DNA of 34,980 nt from an uncultured Roseovarius sp. (GCA_934501475.1 CAKSUL010000018.1:1-34980), one strand, 5' to 3'; shown: positions 1 to 7,781, numbered from the stretch's first letter. Numbers and translations are program-made. Notes: generated by a model from the sequence alone, not told the origin.

Positions 1-39
1 CCGCCCGCATCATCCAACCCGTATCAACCGAAACAAAAC

Positions 40-69
40 CCGCCGCGCCATGATCGCATCGCGCGGCGG
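40..69. terminator. GC-rich inverted repeat upstream of dps
   Basis: Perfect 9-bp inverted repeat: CCGCCGCGC at 40-48 and GCGCGGCGG at 61-69, with a 12-nt loop. It may end a gene to the left of the window or be a regulatory hairpin in the dps leader. No clear T-run follows on either strand, so the terminator call is weak. No EcfG-type GGAAC promoter is visible in the 93 bp before dps. Confidence 0.35.
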
Positions 70-93
70 TTCATTCCCTGAAAGGAGGGCCAC

Positions 94-591
94 ATGGCCG
101 ACGCATTGAAAGTCGTCCCCGAAACCGACAAGGTCAAGACCGGAGTCCGTGACATAGACAGCATCGCCAAGGCGCTGGAGGGTGTTCTGTCAGACACTTA
201 CAAGATGGTATTCAAGACCCACGCCTATCACTGGAACGTCGAAGGGCCGATGTTCTTTGGCGTGCACAAGCTGACCGAAGAGCAATACGAGGAAATGTTC
301 GCCGCCGCCGACGCCCTGGCCGAGCGCATCCGCGCCCTGGGCCGCATGGCACCGATCGGATTGCAGTCGATGGTGGACGGGTCCGCCATCAAGGATGCCA
401 CGAAACTGCCCTCGGCCGGTGAGATGTGCGCGGATCTGGCACAGGATCATGAGCGCCTGTCGCAGCGCCTGCACGCGCTGATCCAAACCGCCGAAAAGGG
501 CAATGATCCGGTCACGGCCGATCTGGCGACCGCGCGGTCGGCGTTTCACGAACAGGCGGCATGGATGCTGCGCGCACTGAGCAAATCGTGA
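94..591 (+). CDS. dps: Dps-family ferritin-like DNA-protection protein
   Basis: 165-aa cytoplasmic mini-ferritin that oxidises and stores iron using peroxide and protects DNA in stress. The Dps signature is visible: HAYHWNVEG at residues 43-51, then H58, D73 and E77 in DALAER. These match the inter-subunit ferroxidase ligands of the family (H46, H58, D73, E77 here). Length is typical. The start is set by a strong AAGGAGG Shine-Dalgarno 5-6 nt before the ATG. It stands alone, closed by a strong bidirectional terminator, and lies beside the general stress regulators, a common arrangement for genes of that regulon. I see no EcfG promoter directly upstream. The stop codon lies inside a 14-bp tandem duplication (581-608). 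Confidence 0.93.
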   Translation: MADALKVVPETDKVKTGVRDIDSIAKALEGVLSDTYKMVFKTHAYHWNVEGPMFFGVHKLTEEQYEEMFAAADALAERIRALGRMAPIGLQSMVDGSAIKDATKLPSAGEMCADLAQDHERLSQRLHALIQTAEKGNDPVTADLATARSAFHEQAAWMLRALSKS

Positions 592-608
592 TGTGCAAAT
601 CGTGATGT
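581..608. repeat. 14-bp tandem duplication across the dps stop codon
   Basis: GCAAATCGTGATGT occurs twice head to tail (581-594 and 595-608). The first copy contains the last sense codons and the TGA of dps; the second lies in the 3' UTR just before the terminator. It looks like a recent slippage duplication and leaves the reading frame unchanged. Confidence 0.85.
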
Positions 609-642
609 GCTAAAGCGTGATCCCGCCATCGGTGATCACTGA

Positions 643-672
643 AAAAGCCCCGCAGTTTCCTGCGGGGCTTTT
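643..672. terminator. Bidirectional intrinsic terminator between dps and phyR
   Basis: Perfect 13-bp stem: AAAAGCCCCGCAG at 643-655, loop TTTC, CTGCGGGGCTTTT at 660-672. The T-run on both strands makes it a textbook rho-independent terminator for the convergent dps (+) and phyR (-) transcripts. Confidence 0.92.
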
Positions 673-693
673 GCGTTTGATCTGCCGCGGATC

Positions 694-1515
694 TCAGGCC
701 TTGAGCGTCTGCGTCGAGGAAAAGAACATCGCCTGGCTGACAGCCGAGCGGACCTGTTCCTCAGTATAGGGTTTCGAGATCAGGAAGGCCGGTTCGGGCT
801 TGTTCCCGGTCAGCAGGCGCTCGGGGAAGGCGGTGATGAAAATCACCGGCACATGGCCCAGGATGCCCAGCAGATCGTTGACCGCATCGATCCCGGATGA
901 ATTGTCGGCCAGTTGGATATCCGCCAGGATCAGGTCCGGGCGGTCCGTCTTGCCCAGTGCCACGGCCTCGCTTCGGGTGCGCGCCACGCAGGTGACGCGG
1001 TGGCCCATATCGGCGACATTGCTTTGCAGATCCATGGCGATGATCGCCTCATCCTCGATGATCAGGATCGCGCCTGCCATCGCGTCCTCCATTTCACGGC
1101 GCGCCAGCATGATCAGTTCTTCGGCCTCGGATTGCTCGACGCCGATGATATGGGCGATGTCGCCAAAGCTGAATTCCTCGACCGTATAAAGCAACAGCGC
1201 CTCGCGGGAATTGGGCGTCAGGCGTGCCAGATGCTTTTGCGCGGAGGCGGCCAAACCGGCCTCATCGCTATCCACCGGCGCACCGCTGGAGGCCCAGATC
1301 GTGTGGAACGCCCTGAACAGCCCCGGCCGCACGCCGGCACCGTCCAGAATGCTGCGGTCCTGCAGGATCGCCTCAAGGGCCGCTGCGGCATATCGGTCAC
1401 CGCTGGTCTGATTTCCGGTCAGCGCCCGCGCATAGCGGCGCAGAAACGGCAGGCTGGCGCCGATCTGCGTGGTGACGTCCGCGCTGTCTTGGGTGTGGGA
1501 ATCGGGGTTGGCCAT
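694..1515 (-). CDS. phyR: PhyR, anti-anti-sigma response regulator of the general stress response
   Basis: 273 aa. The N-terminal half (about 17-145) is an ECF sigma-like domain that mimics EcfG; the C-terminal half (about 148-265) is a receiver with acidic pocket E154/D155, phospho-acceptor D199 in LILADIQL and the conserved lysine in ISKPY. When phosphorylated, PhyR binds NepR and frees EcfG. The reading frame is open up to an ATG at 1584, but I place the start at 1515: AGAGAGGG lies just upstream, and an EcfG promoter reading leftwards (-35 at 1579-1575, -10 at 1557-1554) lies between the two candidate starts, so the longer form could not come from that promoter. It is divergent from nepR-ecfG, the classic alphaproteobacterial layout. 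Confidence 0.95.
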   Translation of the reverse strand: MANPDSHTQDSADVTTQIGASLPFLRRYARALTGNQTSGDRYAAAALEAILQDRSILDGAGVRPGLFRAFHTIWASSGAPVDSDEAGLAASAQKHLARLTPNSREALLLYTVEEFSFGDIAHIIGVEQSEAEELIMLARREMEDAMAGAILIIEDEAIIAMDLQSNVADMGHRVTCVARTRSEAVALGKTDRPDLILADIQLADNSSGIDAVNDLLGILGHVPVIFITAFPERLLTGNKPEPAFLISKPYTEEQVRSAVSQAMFFSSTQTLKA

Positions 1516-1546
1516 GTTGCCCTCTCTGTTTTTTCTCAGAAACTTG

Positions 1547-1572
1547 GGAACCAAACGCCACGAATCTGCGTT
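1547..1572 (+). promoter_or_regulatory. EcfG-dependent promoter for nepR-ecfG
   Basis: GGAAC at 1547-1551, 17-nt spacer, CGTT at 1569-1572. This is an exact match to the general stress sigma factor consensus of alphaproteobacteria (GGAAC N16-17 CGTT). It points toward nepR, implying EcfG autoregulation. Confidence 0.85.
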
Positions 1573-1579
1573 AGGTTCC
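1554..1579 (-). promoter_or_regulatory. EcfG-dependent promoter for phyR, overlapping the opposite one
   Basis: On the minus strand GGAAC occupies 1579-1575, followed by a 17-nt spacer and CGTT at 1557-1554, about 40 nt before the phyR ATG. It overlaps the plus-strand EcfG promoter almost completely, so the two form a 33-bp imperfect palindrome. Confidence 0.85.
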
Positions 1580-1626
1580 GTCACACGAGCAAATAAATAC
1601 GTCGAGCCGTCAACCCGAGGATGAAC

Positions 1627-1830
1627 ATGCCCCGAAACAAGCCCAGATCGTCACTGGAAACGACCATTGATGACAATCTCAAGCGCGTCTACCAGGCAAC
1701 GCTGGAAGAGGAAGTCCCCGAACGGTTTCGCGACCTGCTGGCGCAATTGCGTGAACAGGACAATGCGGGCGCCGCAAAGACAGAAAATTCGGAGGACTCG
1801 GGCACCGGCCCCGAGCGCGGCCGATCATGA
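1627..1830 (+). CDS. nepR: NepR, anti-sigma factor for EcfG
   Basis: 67-aa soluble anti-sigma factor. It carries the NepR-type helix region with IDDNLKRVYQ followed by EVPERFRDLL, which in the family wraps EcfG or the sigma-like domain of PhyR. Two ATGs are available. GAGG at 1617-1620 touches the first (1621) but is 6 nt from the second (1627), so I use 1627; the longer version would add two residues. The stop overlaps the ecfG start (ATGA), indicating translational coupling of anti-sigma and sigma factor. Driven by the EcfG promoter at 1547-1572. Confidence 0.9.
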   Translation: MPRNKPRSSLETTIDDNLKRVYQATLEEEVPERFRDLLAQLREQDNAGAAKTENSEDSGTGPERGRS

Positions 1831-2390
1831 CCACGCCGCAAGCGCATGGCGACCCGCGCGATGAATTGGTCGACCACCTGCCGGCGATGCGCGCCTTCGC
1901 CATCAGCCTGACGCGCAACAGCGCCACCGCCGATGACATGGTGCAGGACACGCTGGTCAAGGCCTGGACCAACATCGACAAATTCCAGCCCGGCACCAAT
2001 CTGCGGGCGTGGCTGTTCACCATCCTGCGCAACACCTATTATTCCAGCCACCGCAAGATGCGCCGCGAAGTGGCGGATGTGGACGGTATCATGGCCGGCA
2101 AGCTGTCGGTCAAGCCGGACCATGACGGGCATCTGAACATGCGCGATTTCTCGGTCGCGTTTGCCCAGCTTCCCGATGAGCAACGCGAGGCGCTGATCCT
2201 GGTCGGGGCATCCGGGTTTTCCTACGAAGAGGCCGCCGAAACCTGTGGCGTGGCCATCGGCACGATCAAGAGCCGGATCAACCGCGCCCGCAAGCGCCTG
2301 GTCGAACTGATGGAGTTGCGCGACGATGAATCCCTCGAACTGACCGACGATGCCACGATGGCCGTCGTCACCAACGGTGCGGCGGGCTGA
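1827..2390 (+). CDS. ecfG: EcfG, general stress ECF sigma factor
   Basis: 187-aa sigma-70 family ECF factor. The sigma2 region (about 20-85) includes the DDMVQDTLVKAW core-binding motif and LRAWLFTILRN; the sigma4 region (about 115-165) has LPDEQREALILV and a helix-turn-helix ending in GTIKSRINRARKRL. It directs RNA polymerase to GGAAC/CGTT promoters, is held by NepR and released by phosphorylated PhyR. Overlaps nepR by 4 nt and is followed after 3 nt by a sensor kinase gene, so sigma factor, anti-sigma factor and probable input kinase form one transcript. Confidence 0.93.
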   Translation: MTTPQAHGDPRDELVDHLPAMRAFAISLTRNSATADDMVQDTLVKAWTNIDKFQPGTNLRAWLFTILRNTYYSSHRKMRREVADVDGIMAGKLSVKPDHDGHLNMRDFSVAFAQLPDEQREALILVGASGFSYEEAAETCGVAIGTIKSRINRARKRLVELMELRDDESLELTDDATMAVVTNGAAG

Positions 2391-2393
2391 TCC

Positions 2394-4136
2394 TTGGGCG
2401 CTAGTGTGGCAACGCTTGAGCGGTGGCGCAGGCGGCTGCCCTTTCGGGGGCTAACATTCCGCGTGCTGGCATTCTTGTCGCTGGCGTTGCTGCCGATCGG
2501 GGTGATCGCGGTCTATCAGACCGATGCGCTGACCCAGCAGATCAACACCAGCACGCGCCTGTCCCTGCTGGCGCTGACCGAACAGGCCGCCTCGAACGAG
2601 GGGCAGGTGATCCTGCGCGCCTTCGGGGCGGCGGACGCCATTGCGCATACCGCATCCTCGCTGCTGGAGGACCGGGACCGCTGTCATGCCTATATCGCCG
2701 GCTATCAGGCGCGCCATGCCTATTATTCGCTGATCGGGCTGTTGCGCGCCGATGGCATCATGGAATGTTCCTCAAGGGATGATGTGTTCGATTTCACCGG
2801 CATCCCCGGCATGAAGGAGTTGCTCATCGAAGGGGGGCCGCGCGTCGAGGTGGACCGCGCCGCGCCGATCAGCGGCGAGTCGGTGATCATCGTTCAGCAA
2901 CCCTATTACCAGGATGAGGAATTCGCCGGGTATGTGTCGATCTCGATCCCGCAGCGGCGCGTGCGCACCCAGGCCGAGCCGGCGCCCTCGGTCGCGCCTC
3001 TCGGGCTGATCACCTTCAACAGCAAAGGCAAGATCCTGACCGCAGAACGCGGCTTTGACACCGCGCGCGAATCGATCCCAAGGAACCGCACGCTGGAGAG
3101 TTTCGTCAACACCCGCCGCGGTGTTTTCGTCGGCGAGAACCAGCGCGGTGAGGCGCGCATCTTTGCCGTCGTGCCGATCGTGCACGGCGTCGTCTATGCA
3201 ATGAGCACCTGGAGCCCGGATCAGCCCCTCGGCCAGATCGACCGCCCCGGCCTTGCCACGATCATTTTCCCGTTGCTGATGTGGCTGGTGTCGCTGGTGG
3301 TGGCCTATCTGGCGCTGAACCGGCTGGTGATTGTCCCGGTTCGCGCGTTGGGGCGGCAGATGCGCAGCTTTGCCCGCAACCGCGCCTTTCCCGAAACCAA
3401 CGTCTCTTATCGCATGTCCGAGGAACTCCTTGAGATGGAGGACGATTTCCGCGAAATGGCCACTGCGATCCTTCAGGATGAGGCGCGGATGGAAAATGCC
3501 ATGCGCGAAAAGAACATCCTGCTGAAGGAGGTGCATCACCGGGTCAAGAACAACCTGCAACTGATCCTGTCGATCATGAACATGCAGATCCGCAAATCGC
3601 CGGACCCGACCACGCGCTCGATTCTCAAGCGGCTTCAGGACCGGATCATGGGCCTCGCCGCGGTGCATCAGGCCCTCTACAAGACCGAGAACATGACCCA
3701 GATCAACGCCGGTGCGCTGATCGAGGACATTGTCGGCAAGACCCTCAAGGCCGGGATCGCCCCCGGCGCGGGGATCAAGGTGCAAACCCGGTTCGATCCT
3801 GTGATCCTGTTCCCGGATCAGGCAGTGCCGCTGACCATGCTGACCTCGGAGGCGGTGATCAACGCACTGAAATATATCGGCCATCGCGACGGCCAACAGC
3901 CCGTGCTGGACATCCGCCTGACCCAGACCGGCCCGGATGAGGCCACGCTGGAGGTGAACAATTCAATCGGCGAGGTGGTCAATGACGACAACGGCACCGG
4001 GCTTGGTCAGGGGCTGGTGCGGGCCTTTGCGACGCAACTTGGCGGTGAGATCACCGTTGACGAGGACGAAAATAGCTATAATTTTCGGCTTCTGTTCAAG
4101 ATCGCGGATTTCCAGCCTGATACGCAGGATTACTAG
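2394..4136 (+). CDS. HisKA_2-type membrane sensor histidine kinase, probable PhyR kinase
   Basis: 580 aa. TM1 is at about 21-41; an extracytoplasmic sensor of roughly 235 residues follows; TM2 is at about 282-305, then a HAMP-like linker and the catalytic core. The H-box EVHHRVKNNLQL (phospho-acceptor H382) is characteristic of the HisKA_2/HWE class that typically feeds PhyR. A HATPase region follows, with EAVINALKY as N-box and GTGLGQGLV as G-box. The start is TTG at 2394, 3 nt after ecfG; a GTG at 2406 is the alternative, and neither has a strong Shine-Dalgarno. Cotranscription with nepR-ecfG makes it a candidate PhyK-like kinase, but the signal sensed is unknown. Confidence 0.85.
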   Translation: MGASVATLERWRRRLPFRGLTFRVLAFLSLALLPIGVIAVYQTDALTQQINTSTRLSLLALTEQAASNEGQVILRAFGAADAIAHTASSLLEDRDRCHAYIAGYQARHAYYSLIGLLRADGIMECSSRDDVFDFTGIPGMKELLIEGGPRVEVDRAAPISGESVIIVQQPYYQDEEFAGYVSISIPQRRVRTQAEPAPSVAPLGLITFNSKGKILTAERGFDTARESIPRNRTLESFVNTRRGVFVGENQRGEARIFAVVPIVHGVVYAMSTWSPDQPLGQIDRPGLATIIFPLLMWLVSLVVAYLALNRLVIVPVRALGRQMRSFARNRAFPETNVSYRMSEELLEMEDDFREMATAILQDEARMENAMREKNILLKEVHHRVKNNLQLILSIMNMQIRKSPDPTTRSILKRLQDRIMGLAAVHQALYKTENMTQINAGALIEDIVGKTLKAGIAPGAGIKVQTRFDPVILFPDQAVPLTMLTSEAVINALKYIGHRDGQQPVLDIRLTQTGPDEATLEVNNSIGEVVNDDNGTGLGQGLVRAFATQLGGEITVDEDENSYNFRLLFKIADFQPDTQDY

Positions 4137-4191
4137 CGCCACATATCGCGCAGATGCCCAGACCCGCTTCAATCCCAGCTGACGACACAAG

Positions 4192-5772
4192 GTGCCCCCA
4201 TTGAGCAAATCACAGGACCAGACCCGAACGGACGGCCCTGAGAATGGCGGCGCAGACGGTGCCTCGTTCCGGTTCCTGCTGACCGCGCAAGAGGCCTATG
4301 TCGCCTTTGAAGAGGCCGTGCTGGACAGCACCGAAGACATCCGCGCCGGCTTTCGCGTGTTCGATTTCTCGACACGGCTGCACTCCGAGCGCGCGCGAGA
4401 GATCGGGCAGGACTGGTTCGATCTGATCGAACACGCGCTCAGGCGCGGTGTGCGCCTTGATCTGACCATCACCGATTTTGACCCGGTCGCGCGCCCCGAA
4501 CTGCACCGCATGACATGGCGCACGGTCAAGATGGCCCATGCCGTCGCCGATATGGCCGACGCCCATGACCGCCTGCATGTGCGCGCCGCGATGCACCCGG
4601 CGCAGGTTGGCGCGCTGCCGCGCCTTGCCTTCTGGCCAAAGACGTACAAGCGGCTGAGATCACACGCGAATGACCTGAACGCGCTGGATGCGGCGGTGCG
4701 GGCGACCTGCATGATACTGGAGCCGGGTCTGGCCCGCCATATCCGGATGCACGACAACAGGGCGCAGGCACGCATCTGGCCGATGCCGCATCTGCATCCC
4801 GCGACGCATCATCAGAAAGTGGCGGTGTTTGATCGGGAACTTCTCTATATCGGCGGGCTCGACCTGGACGATCGCCGCTTTGACACGCCCGAGCACGACG
4901 GCCCGTCACAGGAAACATGGCATGACACGCAGGTCATGATGCGCGGTCCCGTAGCGGCGCAGGCCCATGCGCATCTGGGCCGTTTTCTTGATGAGACGGC
5001 CGGGCGCATTGCCCCGGCCCCGGCGCCGGGCCTGCTGCGCACCCTGTCGACGCGCCGCCCCTTTGCCATGCCGTTCATCGCTCCGCGCACGCTGGTGTCG
5101 GAGCTGTCACAGGCGCATCTGGATGCGGTCGCATCGGCGCGCCGCCTGATCTATCTGGAAACCCAGTTCTTTCGCGACCGCGCCCTTGCGCGTGCCCTTG
5201 CCCGCGCCGCCGAGGCGCATCCGCGCCTGGAACTGGTGCTGATCGTGCCCGGCGCCCCCGAGGATGTCGCCTTTGACGGGGCAACGGGGGATGACGCGCG
5301 CTATGGAGAATATCTTCAGGCGAAATGCGTGAAACGGCTGCGCAAGGCGTTCGGGCCGCGCATCTTTGTCGGATCCCCGGCCCAGCCCCGGCGCGGCGGC
5401 ACCGGGCGCGGCGCATTATATGGCGCGCCGCTGATCTATCTTCATGCCAAGGTTTCGGTGTTCGATGATGACCTTGCGATCATCTCATCGGCCAATCTGA
5501 ACGGGCGCAGCTTTCGCTGGGATACGGAACTGGGCGTCGACATCAGGACGCCGGCGCATGTGCGCGAGATCCGCGAGACCTGTTTCGCCCATTGGCTGCC
5601 CGATGCGGCCGCCCCCCTGCCCGACGCACCGGTGCGCGCCCTTAGCGACCTGGCGCGCGCCAATTCCGAACGCCTGCCCGAAACGCGGCGCGGTTTTCTG
5701 CTGCCCTATGCCTCAAGACCCGCGCGCAGGTTCGGCCGCAATCTGCCCGGTATCCCCGAGGACATCGTTTGA
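4192..5772 (+). CDS. Phospholipase D superfamily protein (two HKD motifs)
   Basis: 526 aa. Two catalytic HxKxxxxD motifs are intact: H207-K209-D214 (HHQKVAVFD) followed by IGGLDL, and H418-K420-D425 (LHAKVSVFD) followed by SSANLNGRSF. The enzyme is therefore probably an active phosphodiesterase or transphosphatidylase acting on phospholipids, such as a phospholipase D or cardiolipin synthase-like enzyme. No signal peptide or membrane anchor is obvious. Start: GTG at 4192, or TTG at 4201 (three residues shorter). It follows the stress kinase by 55 bp and its 3' end overlaps the convergent AI-2E gene by 60 bp. Substrate cannot be told from sequence. Confidence 0.85.
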   Translation: MPPLSKSQDQTRTDGPENGGADGASFRFLLTAQEAYVAFEEAVLDSTEDIRAGFRVFDFSTRLHSERAREIGQDWFDLIEHALRRGVRLDLTITDFDPVARPELHRMTWRTVKMAHAVADMADAHDRLHVRAAMHPAQVGALPRLAFWPKTYKRLRSHANDLNALDAAVRATCMILEPGLARHIRMHDNRAQARIWPMPHLHPATHHQKVAVFDRELLYIGGLDLDDRRFDTPEHDGPSQETWHDTQVMMRGPVAAQAHAHLGRFLDETAGRIAPAPAPGLLRTLSTRRPFAMPFIAPRTLVSELSQAHLDAVASARRLIYLETQFFRDRALARALARAAEAHPRLELVLIVPGAPEDVAFDGATGDDARYGEYLQAKCVKRLRKAFGPRIFVGSPAQPRRGGTGRGALYGAPLIYLHAKVSVFDDDLAIISSANLNGRSFRWDTELGVDIRTPAHVREIRETCFAHWLPDAAAPLPDAPVRALSDLARANSERLPETRRGFLLPYASRPARRFGRNLPGIPEDIV

Positions 5773-6777
5773 CGCGCAGGCCGTGCGCGCACTGTCGATC
5801 TTGAGCACCCAGACCAGGATGGGGATGGCGATGACACCGCCCACCGGCCCCCACAGCCACAGCCAGAACACCAGCGAACTGAACACCAGCAGCGGGTTGA
5901 TCGACATCCGCTGCCCGATCAGCGCAGGCGTCACGAACTGCCCTTCGGTCATGTTCATGGCGATATAGGCCGCCGCTGGAACAAAGCTCATCGCGCCGTC
6001 GAATGCGATCAGCCCCGCCACCAGCAAGGACGCCGCCAGAACCGCAGGCCCCAGATAGAGCACGAAATTCAGCAGGAACGCCAGAATGCCCCAGATATGC
6101 GGGCTGGGCATCCCCATGAAATAGAGCGCAACCGTCACCAGCACCGCAAAGCTGGCATTGATCGCCGTAATGGTCAGGAAATAACGCGATACCTGCGCCT
6201 CGGCCTGCAACAGGCAATCGCGCGTCACCCGCACCGATGAGCGCCCCACCCAGTCATAGATTTCGCGCCGCGACAGCACGAAGAAATAGAACGTGCCGAT
6301 AAACACCATCAACTGACCAGCCAGCGCGGGCGTATAGCTGAGCGCCTCGGCGACCGAGGGGATGGAAATGTCGCTGCCCTCAGCGCCCGTGCCCCCCGTG
6401 CCCGCGGCATCCAGCGCGATCTTCACGTCTTCGGTCATTTCATTCATGCCGCGCACGAACGCCATGATCCCGCGCAGGGTCTGTTGCAACTCGCTCCAGA
6501 GATAGGGGGCGCGCCCCACCGCCTCGGCGATGATCGGGCCAAAGGACAGGATCAGCGCAACCACCGCGAACAGCGCCAGGAACAGCGTCAGGAACGCCGC
6601 CCCGGCATGGGGCACGCCACGGCGCGTGATCCAGTCGGTCAGCGGGGCCATCACCACCCCCAGCACCAGCGCGAAAACCGTCGGCGCGGTGATCTGCTGG
6701 GCCAGTTTCAGCACGGCAAACAGCATGAATGCCAGGATCAGCGTCAGCAGCACGCGCATGTATTGTGCGTTTGTCAT
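5713..6777 (-). CDS. AI-2E family (PerM/YdiK-like) membrane transporter
   Basis: 354-aa polytopic inner-membrane protein. Hydrophobic segments are grouped as in the AI-2E exporter family (PF01594): two or three near the N terminus (about 8-90), a soluble insert (about 100-145), then a C-terminal block of about five (about 150-335) with the family-typical GPVGGVIAIPILVWVLK near the end. AAGGA sits about 10 nt before the ATG. Family members have been linked to autoinducer-2 or ion/proton transport; nothing here shows the substrate. The last 20 codons overlap the 3' end of the phospholipase D gene on the other strand. Confidence 0.85.
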   Translation of the reverse strand: MTNAQYMRVLLTLILAFMLFAVLKLAQQITAPTVFALVLGVVMAPLTDWITRRGVPHAGAAFLTLFLALFAVVALILSFGPIIAEAVGRAPYLWSELQQTLRGIMAFVRGMNEMTEDVKIALDAAGTGGTGAEGSDISIPSVAEALSYTPALAGQLMVFIGTFYFFVLSRREIYDWVGRSSVRVTRDCLLQAEAQVSRYFLTITAINASFAVLVTVALYFMGMPSPHIWGILAFLLNFVLYLGPAVLAASLLVAGLIAFDGAMSFVPAAAYIAMNMTEGQFVTPALIGQRMSINPLLVFSSLVFWLWLWGPVGGVIAIPILVWVLKIDSARTACASNDVLGDTGQIAAEPARGS

Positions 6778-6798
6778 ACGGTCAGAGTCCTTTCAGGG

Positions 6799-6889
6799 GG
6801 GCGGGCATCCGCCGCAGCATCCCGAGATAACGCGCAGGGCACCGCTTTGGTTCCCCCGGCCAAGCCAGGCGTCAGGACAATGCCCGCCC
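6799..6889. repeat. Widely spaced 10-bp inverted repeat
   Basis: GGGCGGGCAT at 6799-6808 is the exact inverse of ATGCCCGCCC at 6880-6889. The pair fills the 116-bp gap between the AI-2E gene start and the TetR gene stop. It could form a long-loop hairpin, but there is no T-run, so a terminator role is unproven. Confidence 0.5.
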
Positions 6890-6893
6890 GCGC

Positions 6894-7526
6894 TCAGGGC
6901 GTCAGCAACTTGGTAAACAGCGTCGTGAGATAGGTCTTGGCGCCGTCATGGGCATCGCGCCCTTCCAACAGCACCGTGATCTGGGCCTCGAAATCCGCGT
7001 AATGCTGCGTGGTTGCCCAGATCGAGAACAACAGGTGGCGCGGGTCCACCTGCGCCAGACGTCCCTGCTTGACCCATCGCTCGATCGTCACCGCGGTGGC
7101 ATCCACCAGGGGGCGCAAACCGGCCTCGAGATGCGGGCCGATCCGGGGCGCGCCCTGCAATATCTCATTGGCGAACAGGCGGCTTTCACGGGGAAAGCGG
7201 CGGCTCATCTCAAGTTTGCGATGCACATAGCGAAGGATCTCATCCAGCGGCACGCCTTCGGGATCGACCGCGCGCAGCGGGTCCAGCCAGATATCCATCA
7301 ACTGATTGAGCAGGGTGACGTGGATGTCTTCCTTGCCGTTGAAATAATAGAGGATGTTCGGCTTGCTCAGCCCGGCCTGCGCCGCGATCTGGTCCAGCGT
7401 CGCGCCGCGATAGCCATGCGCCGAGAACACATCCAGCGCCGCCTCAAGGATCAGGCCCCGGTTGCGCATCTGGATGCGGCTGCGCTTGGGTGCGGGGGTT
7501 GCGCGCTGCGCGGTGCGCCCGCTCAT
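6894..7526 (-). CDS. TetR/AcrR family regulator, RutR-like
   Basis: 210 aa. The N-terminal helix-turn-helix (about 20-65) reads ILEAALDVFSAHGYRGATLD, then IAAQAGLSKPNILYYF, the form seen in RutR-type pyrimidine regulators; the C-terminal helical ligand domain follows. The frame is open up to 7646, but the extension is low-complexity Gln/Asp-rich, so I start at ATG 7526 (MSGRTAQ). Divergent from the pyrimidine degradation operon, it probably represses it and itself through the palindrome at 7766-7781, with a pyrimidine or ring-opening product as inducer (inference from RutR). Confidence 0.85.
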   Translation of the reverse strand: MSGRTAQRATPAPKRSRIQMRNRGLILEAALDVFSAHGYRGATLDQIAAQAGLSKPNILYYFNGKEDIHVTLLNQLMDIWLDPLRAVDPEGVPLDEILRYVHRKLEMSRRFPRESRLFANEILQGAPRIGPHLEAGLRPLVDATAVTIERWVKQGRLAQVDPRHLLFSIWATTQHYADFEAQITVLLEGRDAHDGAKTYLTTLFTKLLTP

Positions 7527-7653
7527 CCAAGGTCTTTCAGCGGTATTCTCGGCGTCACGGCGTGGGTCTTCCTGTTGCTGCTTATCTTCCTGTTGCGGCT
7601 TACCTGTGCCGGGCCCTCTGCCCGGCCCCGCGCAGTTTAGACACATTCCACCA

Positions 7654-7687
7654 CATCCCCAAGGTCAAAGCATCCCCAAGGTCAAAG
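7654..7687. repeat. Two perfect tandem 17-bp repeats in the divergent promoter region
   Basis: CATCCCCAAGGTCAAAG occurs at 7654-7670 and again at 7671-7687 with no gap. A partial inverted copy (CGCTTTGATC, 9 of 10 to GGTCAAAGCG) lies at about 7724-7733, just before the TTGACA at 7734. The repeats could be activator sites or a slippage duplication. Confidence 0.7.
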
Positions 7688-7733
7688 CGCCCGCCACTGC
7701 GGGACGCATGGCAAGATCCGCCCCGCTTTGATC

Positions 7734-7781
7734 TTGACAGGTGACATCGCGCGCGCAATCGTAACTTTACCAATTGGTAAA
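7734..7781 (+). promoter_or_regulatory. Pyrimidine operon promoter and palindromic RutR-type operator
   Basis: TTGACA at 7734-7739 is a consensus -35 box; the -10 region around 7757-7762 is weak. Directly downstream, TTTACCAATTGGTAAA at 7766-7781 is a perfect 16-bp palindrome. It matches the RutR box layout TTGACCAnnTGGTCAA at all but one position per half-site, and lies where a repressor would block initiation. The remaining 7527-7881 intergenic region holds the tandem repeats and the leader of the next gene; I see no other gene in it. Confidence 0.75.

Noticed and set aside
1516..1584. N-terminal extension of phyR by 23 residues
   Set aside because: It would start upstream of the minus-strand EcfG promoter, while ATG 1515 has a good ribosome site.
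2772..3896. Long open frame (374 codons) antisense to the HisKA_2 kinase
   Set aside because: Shadow frame of a GC-rich gene: rich in His/Gln/Arg/Asp, no recognisable motif, and the plus-strand kinase has intact catalytic boxes.
7527..7646. N-terminal extension of the TetR regulator
   Set aside because: Low-complexity Gln/Asp/Arg-rich sequence not expected in the family; ATG 7526 gives the normal length.
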